Shown in pieces: positions 56,792 through 64,000 of a stretch of 64,000 bases of DNA. The notes beneath the pieces are model-generated. The model ran no database searches. It was not told the DNA's origin and was given only the letters and a program-made list of their open reading frames with translations. Numbering within the stretch: position 1 is the stretch's first letter; every line of letters begins with the position of its first letter. A program made the translations under genes and the position numbers. The stretch is from the NCBI RefSeq assembly GCF_028369065.1, contig NZ_JAQNDA010000006.1:62001-126000 (forward strand), written 5' to 3'. This DNA comes from Marinobacter sp. SS21 (lineage in GTDB: Bacteria; Pseudomonadota; Gammaproteobacteria; Pseudomonadales; Oleiphilaceae).

Positions 56792-57484
56792 ATGATCGAG
56801 TTCCAGCAGGTCAGTAAGCGATACGACGGCGACCATCTGGCCCTGAAGCAGGTGAATTTCAGTCTCGACCGTGGCGAGCTGGCGTTTCTGACCGGCCACT
56901 CCGGCGCCGGCAAGAGCACGCTGCTGAAACTGATCATGCTGATGGAGCGGCCCAGCGCCGGCCAGGTGGTGGTGGGCGGGCAGGTGCTCAATACGCTGCC
57001 CCGGCGCCAGATTCCCTACATCCGGCGTCACATCGGCGTGGTGTTCCAGAATCATCAATTGCTGTTCGATCGCACGGTGTTCGACAACGTGGCGATGCCG
57101 CTGGAGGTGATGGGGGTGCCGGCGCGTGATATCGGACGACGGGTGCGGGCGGCCCTGGACAAGGTCGGCCTGCTGAGCAAGGAAAAAATGAATCCGGTGC
57201 AGCTTTCTGGCGGGGAACAGCAGCGGGTGGGCATCGCCCGAGCGGTGGTCAATAAGCCGCCATTGCTGCTGGCGGACGAGCCCACGGGCAACCTGGACCC
57301 GGAACTGTCGGCGGACATCATGCAGTTGTTCGAGCAGTTCAGCCAGGTCGGCGTGACCGTGTTGATCGCCAGTCACGATATCGCGCTGATTAACGACCTG
57401 GGGCGGCGTACGCTGGCGCTGGATCATGGCCGTTTGGTGGCCGGTGGTCAGCCGCTGGCGCAGGGAGGTGGCCATGGCCGATGA
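56792..57484 (+). CDS. ftsE: Cell-division ABC ATPase FtsE
   Basis: 230 residues. Walker [15 protein letters not shown], signature [14 protein letters not shown] and Walker [13 protein letters not shown]. With FtsX it activates periplasmic amidases at the septum. Eight bases after ftsY; overlaps ftsX. Confidence 0.95.
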   Translation: MIEFQQVSKRYDGDHLALKQVNFSLDRGELAFLTGHSGAGKSTLLKLIMLMERPSAGQVVVGGQVLNTLPRRQIPYIRRHIGVVFQNHQLLFDRTVFDNVAMPLEVMGVPARDIGRRVRAALDKVGLLSKEKMNPVQLSGGEQQRVGIARAVVNKPPLLLADEPTGNLDPELSADIMQLFEQFSQVGVTVLIASHDIALINDLGRRTLALDHGRLVAGGQPLAQGGGHGR

Positions 57485-58466
57485 CTCTGTCCGGTCGCGG
57501 GGTGCCAATCACACCCGCCGTGCGACCCGGGATGCCGCCGAAAGCTATCTTTCCCATCATCGCAAGGTCGCCCGTGACAGCGCGCAGCGGCTGTGGCGAA
57601 CCCCGCTGGCCAGTCTGATGACCTGGATGGTGATGGGGGTGGCGCTGGCATTGCCGGTGGGGCTGTTGTTGCTGCTCGGCAGTCTGCAGGGGCTGAGCGC
57701 CGGTTGGGAGAGCAGCGCCCGCATCACCGCTTATCTGGAGCAGACCCTGACCGTGGCGCAGGCGCGGCAGTTGCAGCTGGAAGTGGGCGCCCGGGGCGAT
57801 ACCGCGGAGGTGGACCTGATTGACCGGGACCGGGCGCTGGCGGAGTTCCGTGTCAGCTCGGGTCTGAACGACGCCCTCGATTACCTCGATGACAATCCCT
57901 TGCCCCACACCTTGCTGGTGACGCCGGTGGAGCTGAATCGTCACGCTTCCGGGGTGGAGCGGTTGGCCGCCGAGCTGGAGGCGCTCGCCGGCGTCGCCCG
58001 GGTGCAGGTCGATCTGGGCTGGCTGCAGCGGCTGAACGGCATGACCGAGCTACTGGGACGGGCGACCTGGGTGCTGGCCGTGCTATTGGGCGCGGCGGTG
58101 GTGCTGGTGATCGGCAACACCATTCGGCTGGCCATCGAGAGTCGCCGCGATGAGATTCTGGTGGCCAAGCTGGTGGGCGGTACCGACGCCTTTGTGCGTC
58201 GGCCGTTCCTTTACACCGGGCTGTGGTTTGGGCTCGGTGGCGGCGTTGTGGCCTGGCTGCTGTTGCAACTGTCCCTGTGGTGGTTGAACGGTCCGGTCGA
58301 GCGGCTGGCAGGCCTGTATCGCAGTGACTTTACGCTGAACGGGCTCCCGTTTGATGGTGCCCTGGCGCTGCTGGTGGGCGCCATGATGTTGGGCTGGCTC
58401 GGCGCCTGGCTGGCCGTCAAGCGGCACCTTGACGCCATTGAGCCCGGCGTACCCGCGGGCAGTTGA
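57474..58466 (+). CDS. ftsX: Cell-division ABC permease FtsX
   Basis: 330 residues. Four transmembrane helices: one near 45-70, then three in the C-terminal half (about 190-215, 240-265 and 290-315), with the periplasmic loop between the first two. The start at 57474 has a GGGAGG site and overlaps ftsE by 11 bases. Confidence 0.94.
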   Translation: MADDSVRSRGANHTRRATRDAAESYLSHHRKVARDSAQRLWRTPLASLMTWMVMGVALALPVGLLLLLGSLQGLSAGWESSARITAYLEQTLTVAQARQLQLEVGARGDTAEVDLIDRDRALAEFRVSSGLNDALDYLDDNPLPHTLLVTPVELNRHASGVERLAAELEALAGVARVQVDLGWLQRLNGMTELLGRATWVLAVLLGAAVVLVIGNTIRLAIESRRDEILVAKLVGGTDAFVRRPFLYTGLWFGLGGGVVAWLLLQLSLWWLNGPVERLAGLYRSDFTLNGLPFDGALALLVGAMMLGWLGAWLAVKRHLDAIEPGVPAGS

Positions 58467-58602
58467 GCCTATTGCGGAAACAACTTATAGCCCGGAACCG
58501 GCTGCTGGCGTAAGTTCAATCTCAGGCGAATTGCCCGGAAATTAAGCTAACGCTCTGTTTTTGTTGGTTAAAGTCGGTATTTTCCGGGAACTTTTCGGGG
58601 TC

Positions 58603-58631
58603 TTGGCGGTCTGGTTATTAGTTGCTATATT
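58603..58631 (+). promoter_or_regulatory. Probable sigma-70 promoter of rpoH
   Basis: TTGGCG (58603-58608), 17-base spacer, TATATT (58626-58631), 27 bases before the rpoH ATG. The gene has a TAGGAGGG ribosome site at 58646-58653. Confidence 0.65.
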
Positions 58632-58658
58632 TGCAAGGCCCCAGTTAGGAGGGAAAGC

Positions 58659-59519
58659 ATGGGTACAAGTTTACAGTTGGCTGACAAGCTGGTTCCGGGC
58701 GTCAATCTGGAGGCCTACATCCAGGCCACCAGCCGGATTCCGGTGCTTACAGCCGATGAGGAGCGCCACCTGGCTGAGCGGCTGCACTACGAAGACGATG
58801 TGGAGGCCGCCCGTCAGCTGGTGCTGTCGCATCTGCGATTTGTCATTCACATAGCCCGTAGCTATTCCGGATATGGCCTGCCCCAGGCTGATCTGATCCA
58901 GGAGGGCAATGTCGGCCTGATGAAAGCGGTCAAACGCTTCAATCCCGAGTACGGTGTGCGCCTGGTGTCTTTTGCGGTGCACTGGATCAAGGCCGAAATC
59001 CACGAATACATCCTGCGCAACTGGCGCATTGTCAAAGTGGCCACCACCAAAGCCCAGCGTAAGCTGTTCTTTAACCTGCGTAGCCAGAAGAAACGCCTGG
59101 CCTGGTTGAATCATGAGGAACTGCAGGCGGTGGCCAGCGATCTTGGCGTCGAGCCGCAGGTGGTGCGGGAAATGGAAGGGCGCCTGGCCTCCCAGGACAC
59201 CTCCTTCGATGGCCCGATGGACGACGATGACGACAGCAGCTATCAGGCACCGGCCTATTACCTGGAAGATCGGCGCGGTGATCCGGCGGTTCAGCTGGAA
59301 CAGTCCGACTGGACCGAGGACTCCAATGGCCGCCTGATGCAGGCGCTGAACACGCTGGATGAGCGCAGTCAGGATATCCTGCGGGAGCGCTGGCTGTCTG
59401 ACAGTAAATCCACGCTGCATGAGCTGGCCGCCAGGTATGGCGTCTCCGCCGAGCGAATCCGGCAGCTGGAGAAGAACGCCATGAAGAAGATTCGCGCCCA
59501 GATGACTGAGGCGGCCTGA
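58659..59519 (+). CDS. rpoH: Heat-shock sigma factor RpoH (sigma-32)
   Basis: 286 residues. Region 2 ([39 protein letters not shown]) and region 4 ([26 protein letters not shown]) are intact, and the RpoH box [13 protein letters not shown] that marks heat-shock sigma factors is present near 132. Follows ftsYEX, a conserved order. Its targets may include hslO and hslR in this window. Confidence 0.96.
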   Translation: MGTSLQLADKLVPGVNLEAYIQATSRIPVLTADEERHLAERLHYEDDVEAARQLVLSHLRFVIHIARSYSGYGLPQADLIQEGNVGLMKAVKRFNPEYGVRLVSFAVHWIKAEIHEYILRNWRIVKVATTKAQRKLFFNLRSQKKRLAWLNHEELQAVASDLGVEPQVVREMEGRLASQDTSFDGPMDDDDDSSYQAPAYYLEDRRGDPAVQLEQSDWTEDSNGRLMQALNTLDERSQDILRERWLSDSKSTLHELAARYGVSAERIRQLEKNAMKKIRAQMTEAA

Positions 59520-59548
59520 CCTCCGGGGCCTCCAGCCTTGGCCACTGA

Positions 59549-59582
59549 CGCCACCAGACCTGTCCGGCTGGTGGCGTTTTTG
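59549..59582 (+). terminator. rpoH terminator
   Basis: Nine-base stem CGCCACCAG and CTGGTGGCG, followed by a T-run (59577-59581), 29 bases after the rpoH stop. Confidence 0.92.
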
Positions 59583-59646
59583 TTTGTCCCGGAATCCGCC
59601 GGCCTAGCCCCGCCCGCTTCACCGATTGCACGGAGTATGCCTAATC

Positions 59647-60558
59647 ATGACCACCGCCCGCCCGCACATCGCTTTTTTGGGGATCGGCCTGATGGGAGCC
59701 CCGATGGCCAGCAACCTGCTGGCCGCCGATTTCCCGATGACCCTATGGAACCGCACCCGCAGCAAGTGTGATCCCTTTGCCGATCGCGCCGCCATTGCCG
59801 ACAGCCCTGCTCAGGCGGTGGCCAGCGCCGATGTGGTGATAACCATGCTGGAGAACGGCGAGGTGGTTGAGGAGGTGTTGGTCAGGCAGGGGGTGGTCGA
59901 CGCGCTGCGGCCGGGGACGCTGGTGATCGACATGAGTTCGGTACGGCCTTCGCTGGCGCGCCGCCATGGCGAGCTGGTGGCGGCCCGCCAGGGCCGTTAT
60001 CTGGATGCCCCGGTCTCTGGCGGCACCCGCGGTGCCGAAGCGGCCACCCTGGCTATCATGGCGGGCGGTGACGAGGCGGCTGTGGCCGAGGCCCAGTTGG
60101 TGCTGTCGGTGCTGGGTTCGGTGACCCGGATTGGCCCGGTGGGTGCCGGCCAGTTGGCGAAGCTGGCCAACCAGGCAATCGTGGGCATCACCATCGGCGC
60201 GGTGTCCGAAGCGCTGTTGTTGGCGGCCAAGGGCGGCGCCGATCCGGTCGCGGTGCGTGCAGCCCTACTGGGTGGCTTTGCCGGCAGCAAGATTCTGGAG
60301 CAACACGGCCAGCGCATGATTGAGCGTGATTTTGCCCCCGGCGCACCGGCGCGCATCCAGCTCAAGGACCTGCGCATGATTCTGGATGAGGCCCGGGCCG
60401 AGGGCCTGACCCTGCCGTTGACCCAGCAGGTGCATCACGAATACCTGTCGTTGCTGGCCAATGGCCACAGCGAGGTGGATCACAGCGGCCTGTTGCTGGA
60501 ACTGGAGCATCTGAACGGGGTGCGGCTGGGCCGCGTCGGTCCCGGACCCAAGGAGTAA
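59647..60558 (+). CDS. NAD(P)-dependent beta-hydroxyacid dehydrogenase, tartronate semialdehyde reductase-like
   Basis: 303 residues. Rossmann motif IAFLGIGLMGAPMASNLL at the N-terminus, the substrate loop DAPVSGGTRGA (near 120) and the catalytic Lys in GAGQLAKLANQAIVG (near 170). Paired with a hydroxypyruvate isomerase-like gene three bases on, so it may reduce tartronate semialdehyde to glycerate (GlxR/GarR role); other hydroxyacids remain possible. Confidence 0.85.
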   Translation: MTTARPHIAFLGIGLMGAPMASNLLAADFPMTLWNRTRSKCDPFADRAAIADSPAQAVASADVVITMLENGEVVEEVLVRQGVVDALRPGTLVIDMSSVRPSLARRHGELVAARQGRYLDAPVSGGTRGAEAATLAIMAGGDEAAVAEAQLVLSVLGSVTRIGPVGAGQLAKLANQAIVGITIGAVSEALLLAAKGGADPVAVRAALLGGFAGSKILEQHGQRMIERDFAPGAPARIQLKDLRMILDEARAEGLTLPLTQQVHHEYLSLLANGHSEVDHSGLLLELEHLNGVRLGRVGPGPKE

Positions 60559-60561
60559 GCC

Positions 60562-61362
60562 ATGGCCAGGTTCGCCGCCAATCTCACCCTGTTGTTCACC
60601 GAACTTCCGTTCCCGGAGCGCTTTGCCGCCGCCCGTCGCGCCGGTTTCAGTGGTGTGGAATATTTGTTTCCCTACCCCTGGGCCAAGGACCAGCTCAAGC
60701 TCTGGCTGCAGGATCAGGGCCTGCAGCAGGTGTTGTTTAACCTGCCGCCCGGAGACTGGGACGCCGGCGAGCGCGGCATTGCCTGCCTGCCGGATCGGGT
60801 CGACGAGTTCCGGCGCGGCGTGGCGCAGGCCATCGAGTACGCCCAGGCCCTGGCTTGCCCGCGACTCAACTGCCTGGCGGGGATTCCACCCCAGGGGTTG
60901 GCGCCGGAGCGGGCCTGGGAGCAGCTGGTGGCGAACGTGGACTGGGCCAGCCAGCAGCTGGCGCGGGAGGGCATCACCCTGTGCGTCGAGGCGATCAATT
61001 CCCGGGTCGACATGCCCGGTTTCCTGGTGGATACCTCGGCCCGGGCCATGGCATTGATGGCGGCGGTGGCTTCCGACAACGTCAAACTGCAGTATGATCT
61101 TTATCATATGCAGATCATGGAGGGCGACCTCATTCGTACCCTGGAGCGTCTGCTGCCGCACATTGGCCATATCCAGTTTGCCGACAACCCGGGTCGTCAC
61201 GAGCCGGGCAGCGGCGAGATCCATTTCGCCAACGTGTTTGCGGCGCTGGATCGGTTGGGCTATGACGGTTGGTTGAGCGCCGAGTACCGGCCGGCAACCG
61301 AAACCGAGGCCGGGCTGGGGTGGTTGCAGGAGTTTTCGTCGACCGGCAGACCGTCGCCTTAG
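60562..61362 (+). CDS. hyi: Hydroxypyruvate isomerase family protein
   Basis: 266 residues, a TIM barrel of the AP-endonuclease 2 fold. Core strings FAANLTLLFTELPFPERFAAARRAGFSGVEYLFPYPW, NLPPGDWDAGERGIACLP and QYDLYHMQIMEGDL match Hyi, which interconverts hydroxypyruvate and tartronate semialdehyde. Its pairing with the preceding reductase supports this, though OtnI-type substrates cannot be excluded. Confidence 0.87.
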   Translation: MARFAANLTLLFTELPFPERFAAARRAGFSGVEYLFPYPWAKDQLKLWLQDQGLQQVLFNLPPGDWDAGERGIACLPDRVDEFRRGVAQAIEYAQALACPRLNCLAGIPPQGLAPERAWEQLVANVDWASQQLAREGITLCVEAINSRVDMPGFLVDTSARAMALMAAVASDNVKLQYDLYHMQIMEGDLIRTLERLLPHIGHIQFADNPGRHEPGSGEIHFANVFAALDRLGYDGWLSAEYRPATETEAGLGWLQEFSSTGRPSP

Positions 61363-61451
61363 GCGACACCCTCTTACAAGATCGTAACTGGCCGTGACCG
61401 GGCCTTGTCCGTAATCTGTTTTCGAACCATCCGAAACTTGGAGGCTGTTAG

Positions 61452-62132
61452 GTGAAAGCGCTGGTAATTGAAGACGATCAGGACGTGGCAAACTACCTGA
61501 TCAAGGGACTCAAGGAGTCCGACTTCGTCGTTGACCATGCGGCGGAGGGCAAGGAAGGCATGATGATGGCGGCCAGCGAAGACTATGACATCATGATCGT
61601 TGATCGGATGTTGCCGGGCATGGACGGGCTGTCCATCATCAAGACGGTGCGCGCTACCGGTAATCAGGTGCCGGTGCTGATCCTCAGCGCCCTGGGGGAT
61701 GTGGATGACCGGGTGGAAGGGCTGCGCGGCGGTGGCGACGATTACCTCACCAAGCCGTTTTCCTTCACCGAATTGCTGGCCCGGATCGAATCCCTGGTTC
61801 GCCGCAACCGCCAGGCGGTGGAGACCGAAACCGTGCTGCGGGTGGCGGATCTGGAAATGGACCTGCTGGCCCGTACCGTCAAGCGCGCCGGCCAGAATAT
61901 CGATGTCCAGCCGCGGGAATTCCGCTTACTGGAGTACCTGATGCGGAACGCCGGCCAGGTGGTGACCCGCACCATGCTGCTGGAGAAGGTGTGGGATTAC
62001 CATTTCGATCCCCAGACCAATGTGATTGATGTGCACATCAGTCGTTTGCGAGCCAAGATCGACAAGGAGTTCGATACCCCGTTGCTGCAAACCATCAGGG
62101 GTGCCGGATACATGCTGCGTGAAACTGCTTAG
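61452..62132 (+). CDS. OmpR/PhoB-family response regulator
   Basis: 226 residues. Receiver domain (about 1-115) with EDDQD, Asp in IMIVDRMLPGMDG, and KPF; winged-helix output domain (about 128-224; QPREFRLLEYLMRNAGQVVTRTMLLEKVWDYHFDP). Starts at a GTG (61452) with a GGAGG-like site. Overlaps its kinase gene. The stimulus is unknown. Confidence 0.92.
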   Translation: MKALVIEDDQDVANYLIKGLKESDFVVDHAAEGKEGMMMAASEDYDIMIVDRMLPGMDGLSIIKTVRATGNQVPVLILSALGDVDDRVEGLRGGGDDYLTKPFSFTELLARIESLVRRNRQAVETETVLRVADLEMDLLARTVKRAGQNIDVQPREFRLLEYLMRNAGQVVTRTMLLEKVWDYHFDPQTNVIDVHISRLRAKIDKEFDTPLLQTIRGAGYMLRETA

Positions 62133-63603
62133 CCAACTGCGAACCTCCACCTTTCAGCTGGCCCTGTTGTACATGGTGGTGTTCGCCACCTCGGTGTTTT
62201 TGTTGTTGGCGTTCATCTACTGGCGTACCGCCGGCTTCATGACGGCTCAGACCGACGAAACCATCGAGGCTGAGATCGCCGGCCTGGCCGAGCAGTACCG
62301 GGGCCGCGGCATCAATGGCCTGATCACCATCATCCGTGAACGGGTGGCGCGAGACCCCAACGCCAAGTCACTGTACCTGGTGACCACCGAAGACTACATG
62401 AAGCTGGCGGGCAATCTCACCGCCTGGCCGGAGGGCACACAGTCCCAGAGTGGCTGGATCAACTTTACCCTGGATGACCGGGTTGGCTGGGTTGGTCCGC
62501 CCAGGCTCGCCCGTGCCCGGATCTTTGAAGTGCAGGGCGGACTTCGTCTGCTGGTGGGGCGGGATGTCGACGATCTGACTGCGCTGAAGCGGGTGATTGA
62601 AACCGCCATCAACTGGGGCATGGGCATTACCCTGGCGCTGGCCCTGCTCGGCGGCTTCATGCTCAGCCGCAGCACCACCCGCCGGATCGAGGTGATCAAT
62701 AACACCTCCCGCAAGATCATGAACGGCCATCTGTCCCAGCGCATTCCCACCCGGGGCACCGGCGACGATTTCGACCAGCTCGCCGAGAATCTCAACCAGA
62801 TGCTCGATCGCATCGTCTACCTCATGGAAGGCATTCGTCACGTTTCCGACAGCATTGCCCACGATCTGCGCACCCCGTTGACCCGGTTACGCAACCAGCT
62901 CGAGAACACCCTGATGGCGGTGGATAACGAGGAGGCCAGGGAGCAGGCCGGGCGGGCCGTCGCCGAGGCCGATCAGCTGCTGGCCACCTTCAATGCGCTG
63001 CTGCGGATCGCCCGTTTGGAGACCCGCGGCAATACCGCCGATATGAAACCGGTGTCGCTGGGGCTGCTGGTAAGCGATGCCTGCGAGCTTTACGAAGCGG
63101 TGGCCGAGGACAAGCAGCAGCGCTTCGAGCAATCGCTGGACGACCAGGTGATGATCGAGGGAGATCGCGACTTGCTGTTCCAGATGGTCAGTAACCTCAT
63201 CGACAACGCCATCAAGTATACGCCGGAGCAAGGCGACATCCGGGTGGCGGTTTACGCCGAAGACAACGACACGGTGTTTGAGGTGAGCGACAGCGGCATC
63301 GGGATACCCGACGAGGAAAAGGAGAATGTCTTCCAGCGGTTCTACCGTGTTGGCAAGAGCCGCTCACTGCCGGGCAATGGCCTTGGCTTGAGCCTGGTCA
63401 GTGCGGTGGCGGAGATTCACCAGGGACGGATTGTGCTGAGGGACCGGCACCCGGGTCGGGACTTTCCCGGTCTGTGTGTGGCGGTAGCGATTCCGGCCTA
63501 TCGGCCCACCAGCAAGCGTGTCAAAGTGGTTGCCGGCCGGGAGGAGGCCGAACTCAGCGGAGACCCGGATACCGAGTCTCCGGCAGGCCGGCCGCAGGCC
63601 TAA
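62119..63603 (+). CDS. Sensor histidine kinase
   Basis: 494 residues. Two transmembrane helices (about 10-33 and 165-187) around a periplasmic sensor, HAMP (about 190-240), phosphorylatable His in DSIAHDLRTPLTRLR (near 257) and an ATPase domain (NLIDNAIKYTPEQ, DSGIGIPDEEKENVFQRFYR, NGLGLSLV). The GTG start at 62119 overlaps the regulator by 14 bases and begins VKLLSQLRTSTFQLALLYMVV. A 45-residue polar tail follows the ATPase. Confidence 0.92.
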   Translation: MKLLSQLRTSTFQLALLYMVVFATSVFLLLAFIYWRTAGFMTAQTDETIEAEIAGLAEQYRGRGINGLITIIRERVARDPNAKSLYLVTTEDYMKLAGNLTAWPEGTQSQSGWINFTLDDRVGWVGPPRLARARIFEVQGGLRLLVGRDVDDLTALKRVIETAINWGMGITLALALLGGFMLSRSTTRRIEVINNTSRKIMNGHLSQRIPTRGTGDDFDQLAENLNQMLDRIVYLMEGIRHVSDSIAHDLRTPLTRLRNQLENTLMAVDNEEAREQAGRAVAEADQLLATFNALLRIARLETRGNTADMKPVSLGLLVSDACELYEAVAEDKQQRFEQSLDDQVMIEGDRDLLFQMVSNLIDNAIKYTPEQGDIRVAVYAEDNDTVFEVSDSGIGIPDEEKENVFQRFYRVGKSRSLPGNGLGLSLVSAVAEIHQGRIVLRDRHPGRDFPGLCVAVAIPAYRPTSKRVKVVAGREEAELSGDPDTESPAGRPQA

Positions 63604-63891
63604 TCAGCCGCGAACGGAGCCGCGCAGCTGCTCCAGACGGGCAATCACCGGACGCAGCAGGGCGTCGGCGCGGGTTTCAACGGTGTTGACCAGGGCCTCG
63701 ATCTGGGATTTGCGGCGGTCGATGCGGGCCTGGATGCTGTCCCACTCACCTTCCAGATGCTTCTGTTCATTCATGACAAAGGCCGCCAGGTTGTGGCGGT
63801 TGACCTTGCTGGTGATGCCCAGCTGGTCCAGCTGGAAGCCAACGCTGTCCAGGCCGTTCAATGCGGTATCGATCAGTTGCTTTGTGTTCAT
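63604..63891 (-). CDS. Small coiled-coil protein, unknown function
   Basis: 95 residues, almost entirely helical and charged (SKVNRHNLAAFVMNEQKHLEGEW, DSIQARIDRRKSQIEALVNTVETRADALL), somewhat phasin-like but without a recognised signature. Its stop abuts that of the kinase gene, tail to tail. The 109 bases upstream to the window edge carry no other gene. Confidence 0.65.
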   Translation of the reverse strand: MNTKQLIDTALNGLDSVGFQLDQLGITSKVNRHNLAAFVMNEQKHLEGEWDSIQARIDRRKSQIEALVNTVETRADALLRPVIARLEQLRGSVRG

Positions 63892-64000
63892 GGCGGAGCC
63901 CGTCGTGATCAAGGAAATGGGTTAAATTTTGAGTAGCGCCAACGGTAATCGCCCTTTCTAGGGTGCGCAACCTAATTTCGCGCCGGGGTTGGCGCAAGCT

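Overview
The window is a GC-rich chromosomal segment of a gammaproteobacterium. Gene content and order point to the Pseudomonadales/Oceanospirillales side, such as an Alcanivorax- or Marinobacter-like marine heterotroph; the genus is inference. The main evidence is the block gshB-tonB-yqgE-ruvX-pyrR-pyrB-pyrC' divergent from pilGHIJK-chpABC, an order known from Pseudomonas. FolX, RpoH, the FtsYEX cluster and a TRAP transporter with a TAtT lipoprotein agree with it. No rRNA, tRNA or CRISPR array was seen.

Layout. 0-5.2 kb: the 5' part of RNase II, then a tightly overlapping metal (probably copper) operon made of a MerR regulator, a two-HMA P1B ATPase, a 43-residue membrane peptide and a DUF411 protein, read from a MerR-type promoter. 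5.2-12.3 kb: a zinc-ribbon membrane protein, a CHASE-GGDEF-EAL protein, folE-folX-CoA-binding protein, an alpha/beta hydrolase, a diguanylate cyclase and a TetR regulator divergent from a patatin-like lipase. 13.5-13.85 kb: two related long-stem intergenic repeats. 13.85-16.85 kb: an arsenate operon (ArsC-ArsR fusion, GAPDH, ArsJ). 17-20.9 kb: a CDGSH protein, a sensor with no output domain, and zur-znuC-znuB without znuA. 20.9-34.8 kb: the complete type IV pilus chemosensory operon, including a 2633-residue ChpA kinase. 35-40.85 kb: glutathione synthesis, TonB and pyrimidine genes, with a pseudo-dihydroorotase. 41-45.9 kb: an unusual TRAP system with an HU gene inserted on the opposite strand.

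45.9-48.0 kb is an accessory patch that looks different from its surroundings. It holds a beta/gamma-crystallin protein whose N-terminus resembles eukaryotic V-ATPase proteolipid, an IS110-type transposase remnant abutting an attC-like box, a VOC-fold protein, an unknown membrane protein and a large palindrome. This suggests the relic of an integron cassette array. 48-55.4 kb: pckA, hslO, hslR, a HAD phosphatase, mutM, a fatty acid desaturase and rsmD. 55.6-59.5 kb: ftsY-ftsE-ftsX-rpoH. 59.6-64 kb: a GarR/Hyi pair, a two-component system and a small coiled-coil protein.

Most of the window is housekeeping or standard signalling. The best candidates for something new are the chimeric crystallin gene, the cassette-like patch around it, and the intergenic cloverleaf repeats at 13.55-13.83 kb.
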